Below are positions 17,643 to 27,351 of a DNA stretch of 64,000 bases, piece by piece. Numbering within the stretch: the first letter of the stretch is position 1; each line of letters starts with the position of its first letter. Source of the DNA: Massilia sp. R2A-15 (lineage in GTDB: Bacteria > Pseudomonadota > Gammaproteobacteria > Burkholderiales > Burkholderiaceae_D); the NCBI RefSeq assembly GCF_030704305.1, contig NZ_CP131935.1:4030001-4094000 (forward strand), written 5' to 3'. The position numbers were made by a program, and so were the translations under genes. The notes below the pieces were generated by a model that was not told where the DNA came from, did not search any database, and was given only the letters and a program-made list of their open reading frames with translations.

Positions 17643-18620
17643 TCAGGCGGTGCGCACCACCATCAGCCCGGCGCGCAGGCCCGCGCGCACGTCGGGATTG
17701 GGGAACACCACCAGCTCCTCCTGGTCGCCGACACGGTACACGGTGTCGCCGTCGGTGGCGATCACTTCGCCGGCAGGGATCGCGGTGAAGTTCTGCGTGT
17801 CGCGGCCGAACGCCATCTTGAAATCATCGGAAATCTTGATGATCTCCTGGGCGACCTTGAACACATGCGCGCGCGCCTTGGCCGCTGCCGGGGCGGCGCC
17901 GCGCAGCAGGTCGCCCAGCGCGGTCTCCACGTCGGCAAACCGGGTCAGATCGTTCTGGCCTAATGTCCCAACCCGGCCCAGTTCAACCGTGCTGGCGGCG
18001 GCGCCGTGATGCTCCGCCGACCAGTAACTGTAGGTGCCCGCCGATTGCGGGTTCATGATGATGGCGCCGATGGCGGCCTGGCCGAGCCAGTCCACCAGCT
18101 TTGCCTTCGGTCCGTCAGCCACCAGGTCCGGCACCACCGCGAAGGTGGGATAGACCGAAGGCCGGATGGCCGTATGCAGGTCGAGGTGCCAGCGCACCGG
18201 TCCCGCATCGGCAAAGAACGCGGTCGTGGCTGCGATCATCGCGTCGGCACGCGCGGCTTCCGCGGTACCGGCCAGCGATCCCCGCTGCGCGCGGAACATG
18301 CGGTTCAGGTCCGCGTCGATGAAGCGCTTGCCCGCCGCGATGGCGTCGATGTTACCGACGCAGACCATCAGGTCCACCGCGAGCGCCGAAGGCTGGAGCC
18401 GGTCGAGGACCTGCGCCAGCATTTCGATCGGCCCGGTTTCGTCGCCGTGCACGCCAACCGACACCGCAACGCTCGCGCGCTGCGTGCCGCCCGGCGCCTT
18501 GATGGTGACGATGCCGGGCGCCGGCAGCGCAACACTGAAACCTGCCTCAGTGAAGCGCTGCGCGAGCGCGCTGAAGTCCGCCGATGCCAGCTGGCGGACC
18601 GCTGCCGATAGTGTCGCCAT
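17643..18620 (-). CDS. astE: Succinylglutamate desuccinylase
   Basis: A 325-residue zinc enzyme that performs the last AST step, hydrolysing N-succinylglutamate to succinate and glutamate. It belongs to the M14-like AstE/AspA family: GVHGDETGP supplies His58 and Glu61, and HLDLHTAIR supplies His149 as zinc ligands; the catalytic Glu lies in the C-terminal region (VELGRVG). Its ATG shares one base with the stop of the glutamate dehydrogenase gene (TGATG), so it is translationally coupled. A longer frame starting 13 codons upstream has no family resemblance. It closes the operon. Confidence 0.93.
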   Translation of the reverse strand: MATLSAAVRQLASADFSALAQRFTEAGFSVALPAPGIVTIKAPGGTQRASVAVSVGVHGDETGPIEMLAQVLDRLQPSALAVDLMVCVGNIDAIAAGKRFIDADLNRMFRAQRGSLAGTAEAARADAMIAATTAFFADAGPVRWHLDLHTAIRPSVYPTFAVVPDLVADGPKAKLVDWLGQAAIGAIIMNPQSAGTYSYWSAEHHGAAASTVELGRVGTLGQNDLTRFADVETALGDLLRGAAPAAAKARAHVFKVAQEIIKISDDFKMAFGRDTQNFTAIPAGEVIATDGDTVYRVGDQEELVVFPNPDVRAGLRAGLMVVRTA

Positions 18621-21600
18621 CAGGCCGCGACGGCGTTGGCCGCCTCGGACAGCGCCCACACGTCGAGCATTGCCTGCTCGAGGTCAGCCGGCGCTGCGTA
18701 GCCGGACAGACCCATCCCGGCAGTGACCGTGCCGACCGCGTCCAGCGGCTTGGCGCCGCCGTTCGACTTGGCCAGTACCTGCATCAGCAAGCGCTGCTGC
18801 GTGCGGCGCAGCGCCTGCATCGCGTAGTTACGCAGCTGATCCTGCGACTTGCTGTGCGACGCCAGCTTCAGGCCGCGTTCCAGCGTATCGATGCCGGCCT
18901 GGCCGCGCAGCGCCATGCCAACTTGCAGGAACTGCGCCAGCGTCATGCCGGCCGGACGCTGCACCGACACTGCGGCGAACAGGAAGGTCGCGACCGATTC
19001 GATCGCATCGACGGCTTTCCACGCCTGCGCGAACGTGACCGGGAGGCCCGGCACGCTGTCCGCTTCGGCGTGGGCAGGCATCAGCTGCTGCAGCATGCCC
19101 GGTTCGGCGAACAGGCGCGAGAGTTCTTCCATGCCGCCAGCCTGCTGGGTCGCGGCGACCGACAGCACGCCCTCGAGCACCGACTTGAACAGCACGCGGG
19201 TGCGCGCATCGACCTTGACCGAGGCAACGCGCGGCACGTTCAACGCGTCGGCGTCGAGCGCGGCGAAGATTGGCGCCAGGTTCAGCGCCGACCATGCCTG
19301 GCCCCAAGCCTTGACCACTTCGGTCTCGTCGATCGCGTGTTCGACGGCGAGGTCGCGGATCAACAGCGGGCCGCAGCGGTTGACCGACTCGTTGGCCAGC
19401 ACGGTTGCCAGGATCGTGTTTGCCAGCGGGTGCGCCAGCGGGTTACGCGTGGCGACCAGCTGCGCCGGGAAGTAAGGACGCAGCACCGACTCGGCCCAAG
19501 GCAGGTCGGTCAGCGGCAGCGCGGCCAGCAGGCGCTTGAAGCGGTTCTTGACGTTGGCGATCACCACTGCCAGTTCCGGCGTGGTCAGGCCGATGCCGTT
19601 GGCCTTGCGGCGCGCCAGCTCGGCGTCGGTCGGCAGCTGCTCCAGCTCGCGCGACAGGGCGCCTTCTTTTTCGAGGCTGGTGATCAGCGAGGCGTAGCCG
19701 TCGACCACGGCGGGGTCGGCCTGCGCCTGCACTTCGCGCACCAGCAGGTGCGTCTGCAGTTCGTTGTCGCGCAGGACCAGGTCTTCGACATCGAGGGTCA
19801 TCTCGTTGAGGATGCGGTTGCGGTCCGCCTCTGGCAGTTCGCCGGCATTGACTTCGGTGTCCAGCCAGATCTTGATGTTGACTTCATGGTCGGAACAGTC
19901 CACGCCGGCCGAGTTGTCGATCGCATCGGTGAAGATGCGTCCGCCCGCCAGCGCGAATTCGATACGGCCGTTCTGGGTCGCGCCCAGGTTGCCGCCTTCG
20001 GCCACGACCTTGCAGCGCAGCTGGTTGCCGTCCACGCGGATGTTGTCGTTGGCGCGGTCCTTGACCTGTGCGTGGGTTTCGGTCGACGCCTTGATGTAGG
20101 TGCCGATGCCGCCGTTGTAGAACAGGTCCACCGGCGCCAGCAGGATGCGGTGCATCAGCTCTTCAGGCGACAACGAGGTTTCGGCGATGTCGAGCGCCTG
20201 GCGCACCTGCGGCGACAGTTCGATCGAGCGGGCGCTGCGCGGGAACACGCCGCCGCCGGCCGAGATCAGCTCCTTGTTGTAGTCGTCCCACGACGAACGC
20301 GGCAGCGCGAACATGCGCTCGCGCTCGGCGAACGACACGGCGACGTCCGGGGTCGGGTCGAGGAAGATATGACGGTGGTCGAACGCGGCGAGCACCTTCA
20401 GCTGGCGCGACAGCAGCACGCCGTTGCCGAACACGTCGCCAGACATGTCGCCCACGCCGACCATGGTGATCGGGGTGGTGTTCATGTCGTGGCCCATTTC
20501 GAAGAAGTGGCGCTTGACCGCTTCGAACGCACCCTTGGCGGTGATGCCCATCTTCTTGTGGTCGTAGCCGTTCGAGCCGCCCGACGCGAAGGCGTCGCCC
20601 AGCCAGAAGCCGCGCTGCACGGCGATGCTGTTGGCGATGTCGGAGAAGGTCGCGGTGCCCTTGTCGGCGGCGACCACCAGGTACGGATCGTCCTGGTCGT
20701 AGCGGACCGTATCAAGCGGCGGCACGATGACGCCGCGCACGCGGTTGTCGGTCACTTCCAGCAGGCTGGAGATGAACAGGCGGTAGACTGCTTCGCCTTC
20801 AGCGGCGATGGTCTCGCGCACGGCGTCCTTCGGCATCTGCTTGCAGACGAAGCCGCCCTTCGAGCCGGCCGGCACGATGACGGCGTTCTTCACCATCTGC
20901 GCCTTGACCAGGCCGAGCACTTCGGTGCGGTAGTCTTCCATGCGGTCCGACCAGCGCAGGCCGCCGCGGGCCACAGGGCCGCCGCGCAGGTGCACACCTT
21001 CGAAGCGGCGCGAGAACACGAAGATCTCGCGGTACGGACGCGGTTCCGGCACCAGCGCCAGGTTGCTGGTGTCGAACTTGAAGATGATCTTGTCGCCCTT
21101 CTGGTCGTTCTGGAAGTAGCTGGTGCGCACGGTGGCGAGCACCAGGTCGATCAGCGCGGCGAGGATTTCTTCGGTGTCGGCGTGGTTCACCGACGCCAGC
21201 TTCGATTTCATCGCGGCCAGCTTGGCGCTGCCCGCTTCATGGTCGGCTTGCGACAGTTTCGGATCGAAGCGCTGGACGAAGGCGTCGACCAGCTCCTTGA
21301 CCATCATCGGCTGGCCGCGCAGCGTTTCGGCCATGTAGCGCACCGAGAACTTGCTGCCGGTCTGGCGCCAGTAGCTGATGTAGGCGCGCACCAGCTGCAC
21401 TTCGCGCATGCGCAGGCCGCCTTCGATGGCCAGGCCGTTCAGGCGGCCGTCTTCGGCTTCGTCGTTGAACAGCGAGGCAAACAGTTCTTCGGCGACGGCG
21501 ATCACGTTCGGCTTGGCCAGCTTGGCCGCGCTGTCGGCGTCCACCGCCAGGCTGGTGACGAAGTGGCGCGAGCCGTCGGCCATGTTGATGCCAAAGGTCT

Positions 21601-23320
21601 GCTCGCGGTCGATCGTGACGCCGGCGTTGTGCAGCGCCGGCAGGATGCGCGACAGCGACGGCACCGAGCCGGTCGAGTACAGGCGCACCGAGGCGGCGCC
21701 GGCATCGTCGGCTTCGACGCGCACCGACACGTGGCCAGGCTGGCCGTTGCGCAGCAGCGCGCCCAGGTCGCGGAAGGCGACGGCAGGCGCGGTGGCGGCG
21801 ACGTAGTTCACCGGCAGCGTGGCGCAGAGTTTGCGCAGGTTGGTGCGGAACGGGGTATCGGTCAGATTGTCGGTCAGCGACGCGAAGGTGTCGTGCCAGC
21901 CATCGAGCACGGACAGCAGCGGACGCTGGATGTCGTCTTCGAGGTCGAGCGGATTGCGCGCGGCGTGGGCGATCAGGTAGACGCGGGCCAGCGGGCCGTC
22001 GGCGACCAGGGTCTGCACACGCACGTCGCTGGCGCCCGAGCTTTCCTTCAGCGCGGAGGCCAGCGCTGCGGCGACGGCGGCGCTGTAGCGCTCGCGCGGC
22101 AGGTACACCAGCACGTTCAGGTGGCGCGCATAGACGTCGCGGCGGGCGAACACGCGGGCGCGCGGCTGCTTGTACAGCGAGACGACCGAGCTGCATACCT
22201 GCGCCAGCCATTCCGGCTCGGCTTCCAGCGCTTCGGTGCGCGGCAGCGATTCGAGGATCTCGAGGAATTTCTCGGCGCGGAAGCCTTCCTGGCGCACGCC
22301 GGCCAGCGAGAGGACCTTGGCGACGCGGCCGCGCGCGAACGGCAGGCGCGCCAGCGGGGTCGAGGTGGCGGCGCGGGTGAACAGGCCGACGAAGCAGTGT
22401 TCGCCGAGGATGTTCCCTTGCGCGTCGGTGTTGCGCACGCCGATGAAGTCGAGCGGCTGGTCGCGGTGCAGCGTGCCTTCGACGTCGGCCTTGACGATCG
22501 ACAGGGTGTCGGCGCGGCCGGACAGGGTCACCAGGTCGCCCGGGATATTGGCCAGGCAGGTGCCGTAGACAGGGTGCGAGGTGTCCTGCAGCACGCCGAT
22601 GCGGCTCGGGATGTCGCGTTCGAGTTCGCGCACGCCCGGCTTGACGACGTAGTAGGCGTAGCCGAACGGCTCGAAGCCTTCGTTCTTGGCCCACTCGAGG
22701 AATGCGGCCACTTCAAGGCCGGCGCCGCCGTGCGCGGCGGCCTGCGCGGCAACGGCGGTCAGGCGGTCGGCCATCGCAACGGAGTCGCGGCGCACCACGG
22801 CGGCGTCGCGCGCCACCATGTGCAGGCGCGCGGTGAGCGCAGCCAGTTCGTCGGCGCCGAGGTCTTCCGACAGCAGGCACAGGACGTAGGATTCGAGCGG
22901 GGCGCCCGCTGCGCCGACCGCCACCACGGTGCCGGCCGCGTCGCGCTGCACCGGCAGCACCGCGTTCATCACGCCCGAGACGGCCACGCGCTGCTTGCGC
23001 ATCGCCATGACGATCGAGTCGACCAGGTAAGGCATGTCGTCGTTGAGGATCAGCAGTGCGGTGGCCATGCCGCCGCGGCCATCGGAGTAGCGCATCTGTT
23101 CGATTTCGCAGCCGGGCGCTTCGCGCGTCGCGGCCTGCGTGAAGCCATCCCACAAGACCGGCGCGAGGCTGGCCGGCACGGTGCCCGCGAGGTCCTCCTC
23201 GTCCAGCGATTTGATCCAGGCGCTGATCAGCGCGGAAACCTGGCCGCCGGCAGCCGAAGGCTGGTTGGCGTTGACCATGTCGAGTGTCTGCGAGCGCAGA
23301 TCTTGTGGCGTTTGTGTCAT
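18620..23320 (-). CDS. gdhB: Large NAD-specific glutamate dehydrogenase (about 170 kDa)
   Basis: A 1566-residue glutamate dehydrogenase of the large (GDH-180) class, which oxidises glutamate to 2-oxoglutarate and ammonia with NAD. The N-terminal half is the regulatory ACT-like region, for example MRKQRVAVSGVMNAVLPVQR. The catalytic domain around residues 740-1160 holds GGLRWSDRMEDYRTEVLGLV, VPAGSKGGFVCKQ and GVGDMSGDVFGNGVLLSR. Pseudomonas gdhB encodes this class and is arginine-inducible, but lies away from the aru genes. Here it sits between astB and astE. GGAGATG precedes the ATG. A 168-bp gap before it could hold an internal promoter, though none is obvious. Confidence 0.95.
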   Translation of the reverse strand: MTQTPQDLRSQTLDMVNANQPSAAGGQVSALISAWIKSLDEEDLAGTVPASLAPVLWDGFTQAATREAPGCEIEQMRYSDGRGGMATALLILNDDMPYLVDSIVMAMRKQRVAVSGVMNAVLPVQRDAAGTVVAVGAAGAPLESYVLCLLSEDLGADELAALTARLHMVARDAAVVRRDSVAMADRLTAVAAQAAAHGGAGLEVAAFLEWAKNEGFEPFGYAYYVVKPGVRELERDIPSRIGVLQDTSHPVYGTCLANIPGDLVTLSGRADTLSIVKADVEGTLHRDQPLDFIGVRNTDAQGNILGEHCFVGLFTRAATSTPLARLPFARGRVAKVLSLAGVRQEGFRAEKFLEILESLPRTEALEAEPEWLAQVCSSVVSLYKQPRARVFARRDVYARHLNVLVYLPRERYSAAVAAALASALKESSGASDVRVQTLVADGPLARVYLIAHAARNPLDLEDDIQRPLLSVLDGWHDTFASLTDNLTDTPFRTNLRKLCATLPVNYVAATAPAVAFRDLGALLRNGQPGHVSVRVEADDAGAASVRLYSTGSVPSLSRILPALHNAGVTIDREQTFGINMADGSRHFVTSLAVDADSAAKLAKPNVIAVAEELFASLFNDEAEDGRLNGLAIEGGLRMREVQLVRAYISYWRQTGSKFSVRYMAETLRGQPMMVKELVDAFVQRFDPKLSQADHEAGSAKLAAMKSKLASVNHADTEEILAALIDLVLATVRTSYFQNDQKGDKIIFKFDTSNLALVPEPRPYREIFVFSRRFEGVHLRGGPVARGGLRWSDRMEDYRTEVLGLVKAQMVKNAVIVPAGSKGGFVCKQMPKDAVRETIAAEGEAVYRLFISSLLEVTDNRVRGVIVPPLDTVRYDQDDPYLVVAADKGTATFSDIANSIAVQRGFWLGDAFASGGSNGYDHKKMGITAKGAFEAVKRHFFEMGHDMNTTPITMVGVGDMSGDVFGNGVLLSRQLKVLAAFDHRHIFLDPTPDVAVSFAERERMFALPRSSWDDYNKELISAGGGVFPRSARSIELSPQVRQALDIAETSLSPEELMHRILLAPVDLFYNGGIGTYIKASTETHAQVKDRANDNIRVDGNQLRCKVVAEGGNLGATQNGRIEFALAGGRIFTDAIDNSAGVDCSDHEVNIKIWLDTEVNAGELPEADRNRILNEMTLDVEDLVLRDNELQTHLLVREVQAQADPAVVDGYASLITSLEKEGALSRELEQLPTDAELARRKANGIGLTTPELAVVIANVKNRFKRLLAALPLTDLPWAESVLRPYFPAQLVATRNPLAHPLANTILATVLANESVNRCGPLLIRDLAVEHAIDETEVVKAWGQAWSALNLAPIFAALDADALNVPRVASVKVDARTRVLFKSVLEGVLSVAATQQAGGMEELSRLFAEPGMLQQLMPAHAEADSVPGLPVTFAQAWKAVDAIESVATFLFAAVSVQRPAGMTLAQFLQVGMALRGQAGIDTLERGLKLASHSKSQDQLRNYAMQALRRTQQRLLMQVLAKSNGGAKPLDAVGTVTAGMGLSGYAAPADLEQAMLDVWALSEAANAVAA

Positions 23321-23488
23321 CGTTACATCTCCAATACGAGTGTTATTGCATCGTGCCCGCGCCGGCTTGTGGCCTTGCGGTCGCGATCTAAGGCAGACCG
23401 GGGTGGCCGGTCCAAAATTCAGTCAAAAATCGACGCTGCCGGTATTAGACCAGCTAACGGCAACGTAATCAAACCCCGCGAGGCGCCG

Positions 23489-24832
23489 TTACGACAGGTC
23501 GTACAATCCAGGCAACCCGAGGATGCGTTCCAGTTCTTCGAGCGCTTGCGCGCATTCGATGGCCAGCTGCGGATCGGCCAGGTCTTTCGGTTCGAGGCGG
23601 TCGCGGTAATGCGTTTCGACCCATTCGGCCAGTTGCGCGTACAGCGCCTCGGTCATAATGACGCCCTGGTGCATCGCCCGGGACTCGGCCTCCGTCAAGG
23701 CCACGCGCAGGCGCAGGCACGCAGGCCCGCCGCCGTTGCGCATGCTCTGGCGCAGGTCGAATTCGATCAGTTCGTCAACCGGGCCGCCCTCGCCCACCAG
23801 CCGTTCCAGGTAGCGCGACACCGCGGCGTTCTCGCGGCATTCGTGCGGGATCACCAGCGCCATCGCGCCATCGGGCTTGCTCAATAGCTGGCTGTTGAAC
23901 AGATAGCTGGTCACCGCGTCGGCCACCGGCACGTCGCGCGTATCGACCCGCAGCGGCGCCAATTGTGCGCCTGCCGCATCCATCGCAGCGCGCAGCTGGT
24001 TCAGGACCTGGGTTTCGTCGGCGAAGGCCTGCTCGTGATAGAACAGCACATTGCCGTTGCCGACGGCGATGACGTCGTTGTGGAACACGCCCTGGTCGAT
24101 CACGTCGGGATTCTGCGAGGCGAACACGGTGCGGCCGGCATCGAGCTCGTGCAGGCGGGCGATCGCTTGCGACGCTTCGAGGGTCTGGCGCGCGGGGTAG
24201 CGCTTCGGCGCCGGCGCGGAAGGATCGAATTCGACGCGGCCGTAGACGAACAACTGCACGCCCTTGTCGCCGTGGCTGGCGGCCAGCCGGGTGTGGTTGG
24301 CCGCGCCCTCGTCGCCGAAGGCCGGCGTCGATGGCAGCGCGTCGTGCACGGCGAAGTGGCGCTCGTCGCCGAACAGCGCGCGCAGGGTGCGGGTCGACTG
24401 CACGTGCTCGTGCGCGCGGTGCAGCTTGTTGTTCAGGTTCGCCGCGGTGAAGTGCGCGCGGCCGTCGCCGCTGTCGGCGGACGGGCTGACGGTGGCGGCG
24501 TTGGCGGTCCACATCGGCGACGCGGAATACGCACAGGCCAGGATGACGGGCGCTTCGCGATACGCGCGCGCCAGCACGTCGGCGTCGGTGCCGCCGAAGC
24601 CGAGGCGGCGCAGCATGCGGAAGTCGGGACGCGCGTGCGGCGGCAGCACTGCCTGGGCGAAGCCGCGCGCCGCCAGCGCGCGCATCTTGGCCAGGCCCTG
24701 CAGCGCGGCCTGCTTTGGATTGGAAGCGCTCTTGACGTTGCTGAACGAAGCGACGTTGCCGAACGAGAGCCCGGCGTAGTTGTGCGATGGGCCGACCAGG
24801 CCGTCGAAGTTATATTCGCGTGCAGATGGCAT
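23489..24832 (-). CDS. astB: N-succinylarginine dihydrolase
   Basis: A 447-residue cytoplasmic enzyme of the guanidino-group-modifying superfamily. It converts N2-succinylarginine to succinylornithine, CO2 and two ammonia. Family marks are the start [28 protein letters not shown] (catalytic region), [21 protein letters not shown] with the catalytic His, and [14 protein letters not shown] with the nucleophile Cys near residue 372. The length equals that of E. coli and Pseudomonas AstB. It lies 12 bp downstream of astD and 168 bp upstream of the glutamate dehydrogenase gene. Confidence 0.96.
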   Translation of the reverse strand: MPSAREYNFDGLVGPSHNYAGLSFGNVASFSNVKSASNPKQAALQGLAKMRALAARGFAQAVLPPHARPDFRMLRRLGFGGTDADVLARAYREAPVILACAYSASPMWTANAATVSPSADSGDGRAHFTAANLNNKLHRAHEHVQSTRTLRALFGDERHFAVHDALPSTPAFGDEGAANHTRLAASHGDKGVQLFVYGRVEFDPSAPAPKRYPARQTLEASQAIARLHELDAGRTVFASQNPDVIDQGVFHNDVIAVGNGNVLFYHEQAFADETQVLNQLRAAMDAAGAQLAPLRVDTRDVPVADAVTSYLFNSQLLSKPDGAMALVIPHECRENAAVSRYLERLVGEGGPVDELIEFDLRQSMRNGGGPACLRLRVALTEAESRAMHQGVIMTEALYAQLAEWVETHYRDRLEPKDLADPQLAIECAQALEELERILGLPGLYDLS

Positions 24833-24844
24833 CGAGCGTCCGTA

Positions 24845-26314
24845 TCAAATGGTGAGGCCGGGCGACAGCTTGGCCGGCAGCGCGAGTTCGCTGGTTTCGA
24901 TCGATGCGACCGGGTAGGCGCAATAGTCGGCCGCGTAGTAGGCGCTCGGGCGGTGGTTGCCCGATTTGCCCACGCCGCCGAACGGCGCCGAGCTGGCCGC
25001 GCCGGTGGTCGGGCGATTCCAGTTGACGATGCCGGCGCGCGCCTGCACCGAGAAGCGCTTCCACAGCGCCTCGTCGTCCGACAACAGCGCGGCGGCCAGG
25101 CCGAATTCGGTGGCGTTGGCGACCTTGATCGCGGTATCGAAATCCTTCACGCGGATGATTTGCAGCAGGGGGCCGAACCATTCTTCGTCGGGAATGCCCT
25201 TCGCATCGGTGACGTCGGCAATGCCGGCGGTGACGAAGCCGGCCTTCGGGTCGAGCTGGCGCATTTGCAGCAGGTTGACGCCGCCTTTTGCGACCATGTC
25301 GGCCTGCGCCTGCACCAGCATCGAGGCGACGGCGTTCGACACGACCGGGCCCATGAACGGCTGCGGCTCGGCGTTGGACGGGCCGACGGTGAGCTTCGAC
25401 GCGACGTCGACCAGGCGCTTGATGAAGGCGGCGCCGGCGGCGTTGTCCTGCACGATCAGGCGGCGCGCGCAGGTGCAGCGCTGGCCGGCGGAGATGAAGG
25501 CCGACATGACCGCGTGGTGCACGGCAGCGTCGACATCCCGCGCGTCCCACACCACCAGCGGGTTGTTGCCGCCCATTTCAAGCGCGAGCATCTTGCCGGG
25601 CTGGCCGCCGAACTGCTTGTGCAGTGCGACGCCGGTCTGGCAGCTGCCGGTAAACAGCACGCCGTCGATCGCGTTCTGCTGGCCGAGCGCGATGCCGGTG
25701 TTGCGGCCGCCGTTGACCAGGTTGATCACGCCGGCCGGCAGGCCCGCCTTTTCCCACAGCTGCACGGTCTTGACCGCGGTGCGCGGCGCGTACTCGCTTG
25801 GCTTGAACACCACCGTGTTACCGGCGATGAGGGCCGGGACGATATGCCCGTTCGGCAGGTGGCCAGGAAAGTTGTAAGGGCCAAACACGCCGAAGACGCC
25901 GTGCGGCCGGTGGCGCAGCACGGCATTGCCGTCGGGGACCTTGGCGGCCGTCTCGCCGGTGCGCGCGCCGTAGGCCTGCACCGAGATGTCGACCTTGTTG
26001 GCCATGGTGGTCACTTCAGTGCGCGCTTCCCACAGCGGCTTGCCGACCTCCTCGGCGATGATGCCGGCGAGTTCCTCAGCGTCCTGCTTGAGCAGGTCGC
26101 GAAAGCGCGTGCATACGGCGATGCGCTCGTCGAGCGGCGTCATCGCCCAGGCTTCGAAGGCGGCGCGCGCGGCCTGCGCGGCTTGCGCGACGTCGCCTGG
26201 GGTGGACTCGTTGCTGGTCCAGGTCTGGCGGCCGGTGGACGGATCGATGGTCGCCAGCTCGGCGCCGCTGCCGGCCAGCCATTGGCCGCCGATGAAGTTA
26301 CTGAGGTGTGCCAT
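24845..26314 (-). CDS. astD: N-succinylglutamate 5-semialdehyde dehydrogenase
   Basis: A 489-residue aldehyde dehydrogenase that oxidises succinylglutamate semialdehyde to succinylglutamate with NAD. The ALDH fold is clear: GPYNFPGHLPNGHIVPALIAGN (NAD binding), LFTGSCQTG, ALEMGGNNPLVV with the general-base Glu, and GQRCTCARRL with the catalytic Cys near residue 282. The SCQTG (in place of the usual SxxTG) and GQRCTCARR segments are typical of AstD. Its start overlaps the end of aruG by 17 bp, and astB follows after 12 bp, so it is an internal gene of the operon. Confidence 0.95.
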   Translation of the reverse strand: MAHLSNFIGGQWLAGSGAELATIDPSTGRQTWTSNESTPGDVAQAAQAARAAFEAWAMTPLDERIAVCTRFRDLLKQDAEELAGIIAEEVGKPLWEARTEVTTMANKVDISVQAYGARTGETAAKVPDGNAVLRHRPHGVFGVFGPYNFPGHLPNGHIVPALIAGNTVVFKPSEYAPRTAVKTVQLWEKAGLPAGVINLVNGGRNTGIALGQQNAIDGVLFTGSCQTGVALHKQFGGQPGKMLALEMGGNNPLVVWDARDVDAAVHHAVMSAFISAGQRCTCARRLIVQDNAAGAAFIKRLVDVASKLTVGPSNAEPQPFMGPVVSNAVASMLVQAQADMVAKGGVNLLQMRQLDPKAGFVTAGIADVTDAKGIPDEEWFGPLLQIIRVKDFDTAIKVANATEFGLAAALLSDDEALWKRFSVQARAGIVNWNRPTTGAASSAPFGGVGKSGNHRPSAYYAADYCAYPVASIETSELALPAKLSPGLTI

Positions 26315-27341
26315 TGAGGTTCTTCCTTGAATTGAGCGGCAGCGTGCGCACCTGTTCGCCGTGGCGGCAGTGCAGCAGATCGAGCTGCGCGGAGGTCAGT
26401 GCGATGGAGTCCGATGCCGGCGCCGCGCAGGCGACGATCATGCGGAAGTCCTGCATCACAGTGTTGGACACCAGCGTATGGTCCGAGTTCGGCGGCGCGG
26501 CGCCTTCGACGACGGTCACCAGTTCGCTCTGGCGCACGGCGCGCAGTTCGGACACGCGGCCCTGAAGCACCGGGCCGGCGTCGAAGATATCGACGTAGCC
26601 TTCGAAGTGCATGCCCTCCTGCTCGAGCATCTTGCGCGCGGGCTGGGTGTTGCGGTGGACCTTGCCGATCACTTCCTGCGCCGAAGCCGGCAGGTAGTCC
26701 ACGTACAGCGGCTGGCGCGGCATCAGTTCGGCGATGAAGGACTTCTTGCCCAGCGCGGTCAGTTCGTCGACGTGGTCGAAATCCATCTTGAAGAAGTGGC
26801 GGCCCAGGCCTTCGTAGAACGGCGAGCTGCCGTCGTCGGCCTGGTAGCCGCGCATCTCCGCGATCAGCTTTTCGGTGAACAGGTGCGGGAACTGGGCGAT
26901 GAACAGGAAGCGGCTTTTCGACAGCCACTTGCCGTTGTGGCCGAAGCGGTAGTCGGGATGCAGGAACAGCGAGCACAGTTCGGTGGACCCGGTGAGGTCG
27001 TTCGACAGGTACAGCGTGTCCATGCGCGTGAAGATATCGAGTTCGCGGCTCGAGTGCACCAGCGTGCCGATGCGGTAGTTATAGAACGGCTCGGTCAGGC
27101 CGACCGCGCCCTTGATGGCGCAGACGCCGGCCATGCGGCCATTCGAGGTGTCCTCCATGACGAACATGTAGTCGCGTTTTTCGGGCGCGATGGCCTGCGC
27201 GAACGAGGCCACGGCGACGTCCACGCGGTCGCCCAGCATGGTGCGGTCGGGCTTGAGGGTGGTCATGCCGCTGCCGACCTGGGTCGCCATGTCGAGCAGG
27301 GCGTCGAGGTCCGAGGTTTTGATTGCGCGTACGACTAGCAT
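26298..27341 (-). CDS. aruG: Arginine N-succinyltransferase, second subunit
   Basis: A 347-residue AstA-family acyltransferase. It transfers succinyl from succinyl-CoA to the alpha-amino group of arginine, step one of the AST pathway. Family marks are MLVVRAIKTSDLDALLDMA at the start, LCSLFLHPDYR, KSRFLFIAQFPHLF, the FYEGLGRHFFKMDFDHVDEL motif and EGMHFEGYVDIFDAGPVLQ. Two homologous subunits (AruF and AruG) form the Pseudomonas enzyme; the gene order here gives the names. GAGAGAA precedes the ATG. It starts 10 bp after the aruF stop. Confidence 0.93.
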   Translation of the reverse strand: MLVVRAIKTSDLDALLDMATQVGSGMTTLKPDRTMLGDRVDVAVASFAQAIAPEKRDYMFVMEDTSNGRMAGVCAIKGAVGLTEPFYNYRIGTLVHSSRELDIFTRMDTLYLSNDLTGSTELCSLFLHPDYRFGHNGKWLSKSRFLFIAQFPHLFTEKLIAEMRGYQADDGSSPFYEGLGRHFFKMDFDHVDELTALGKKSFIAELMPRQPLYVDYLPASAQEVIGKVHRNTQPARKMLEQEGMHFEGYVDIFDAGPVLQGRVSELRAVRQSELVTVVEGAAPPNSDHTLVSNTVMQDFRMIVACAAPASDSIALTSAQLDLLHCRHGEQVRTLPLNSRKNLNGTPQ

Positions 27342-27351
27342 GGGTTCTCTC

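Noticed and set aside
18584..23887. A 1767-codon open frame on the + strand across the glutamate dehydrogenase gene
   Set aside because: It is antisense to a clearly recognised enzyme; the translation is Arg/Gly/His/Val-rich low-complexity sequence typical of high-GC mirror frames.
23963..26317. A long + strand open frame over astB and astD
   Set aside because: Same mirror-frame artefact; no domain, ribosome site or homology-like pattern, while the - strand has two intact enzymes.
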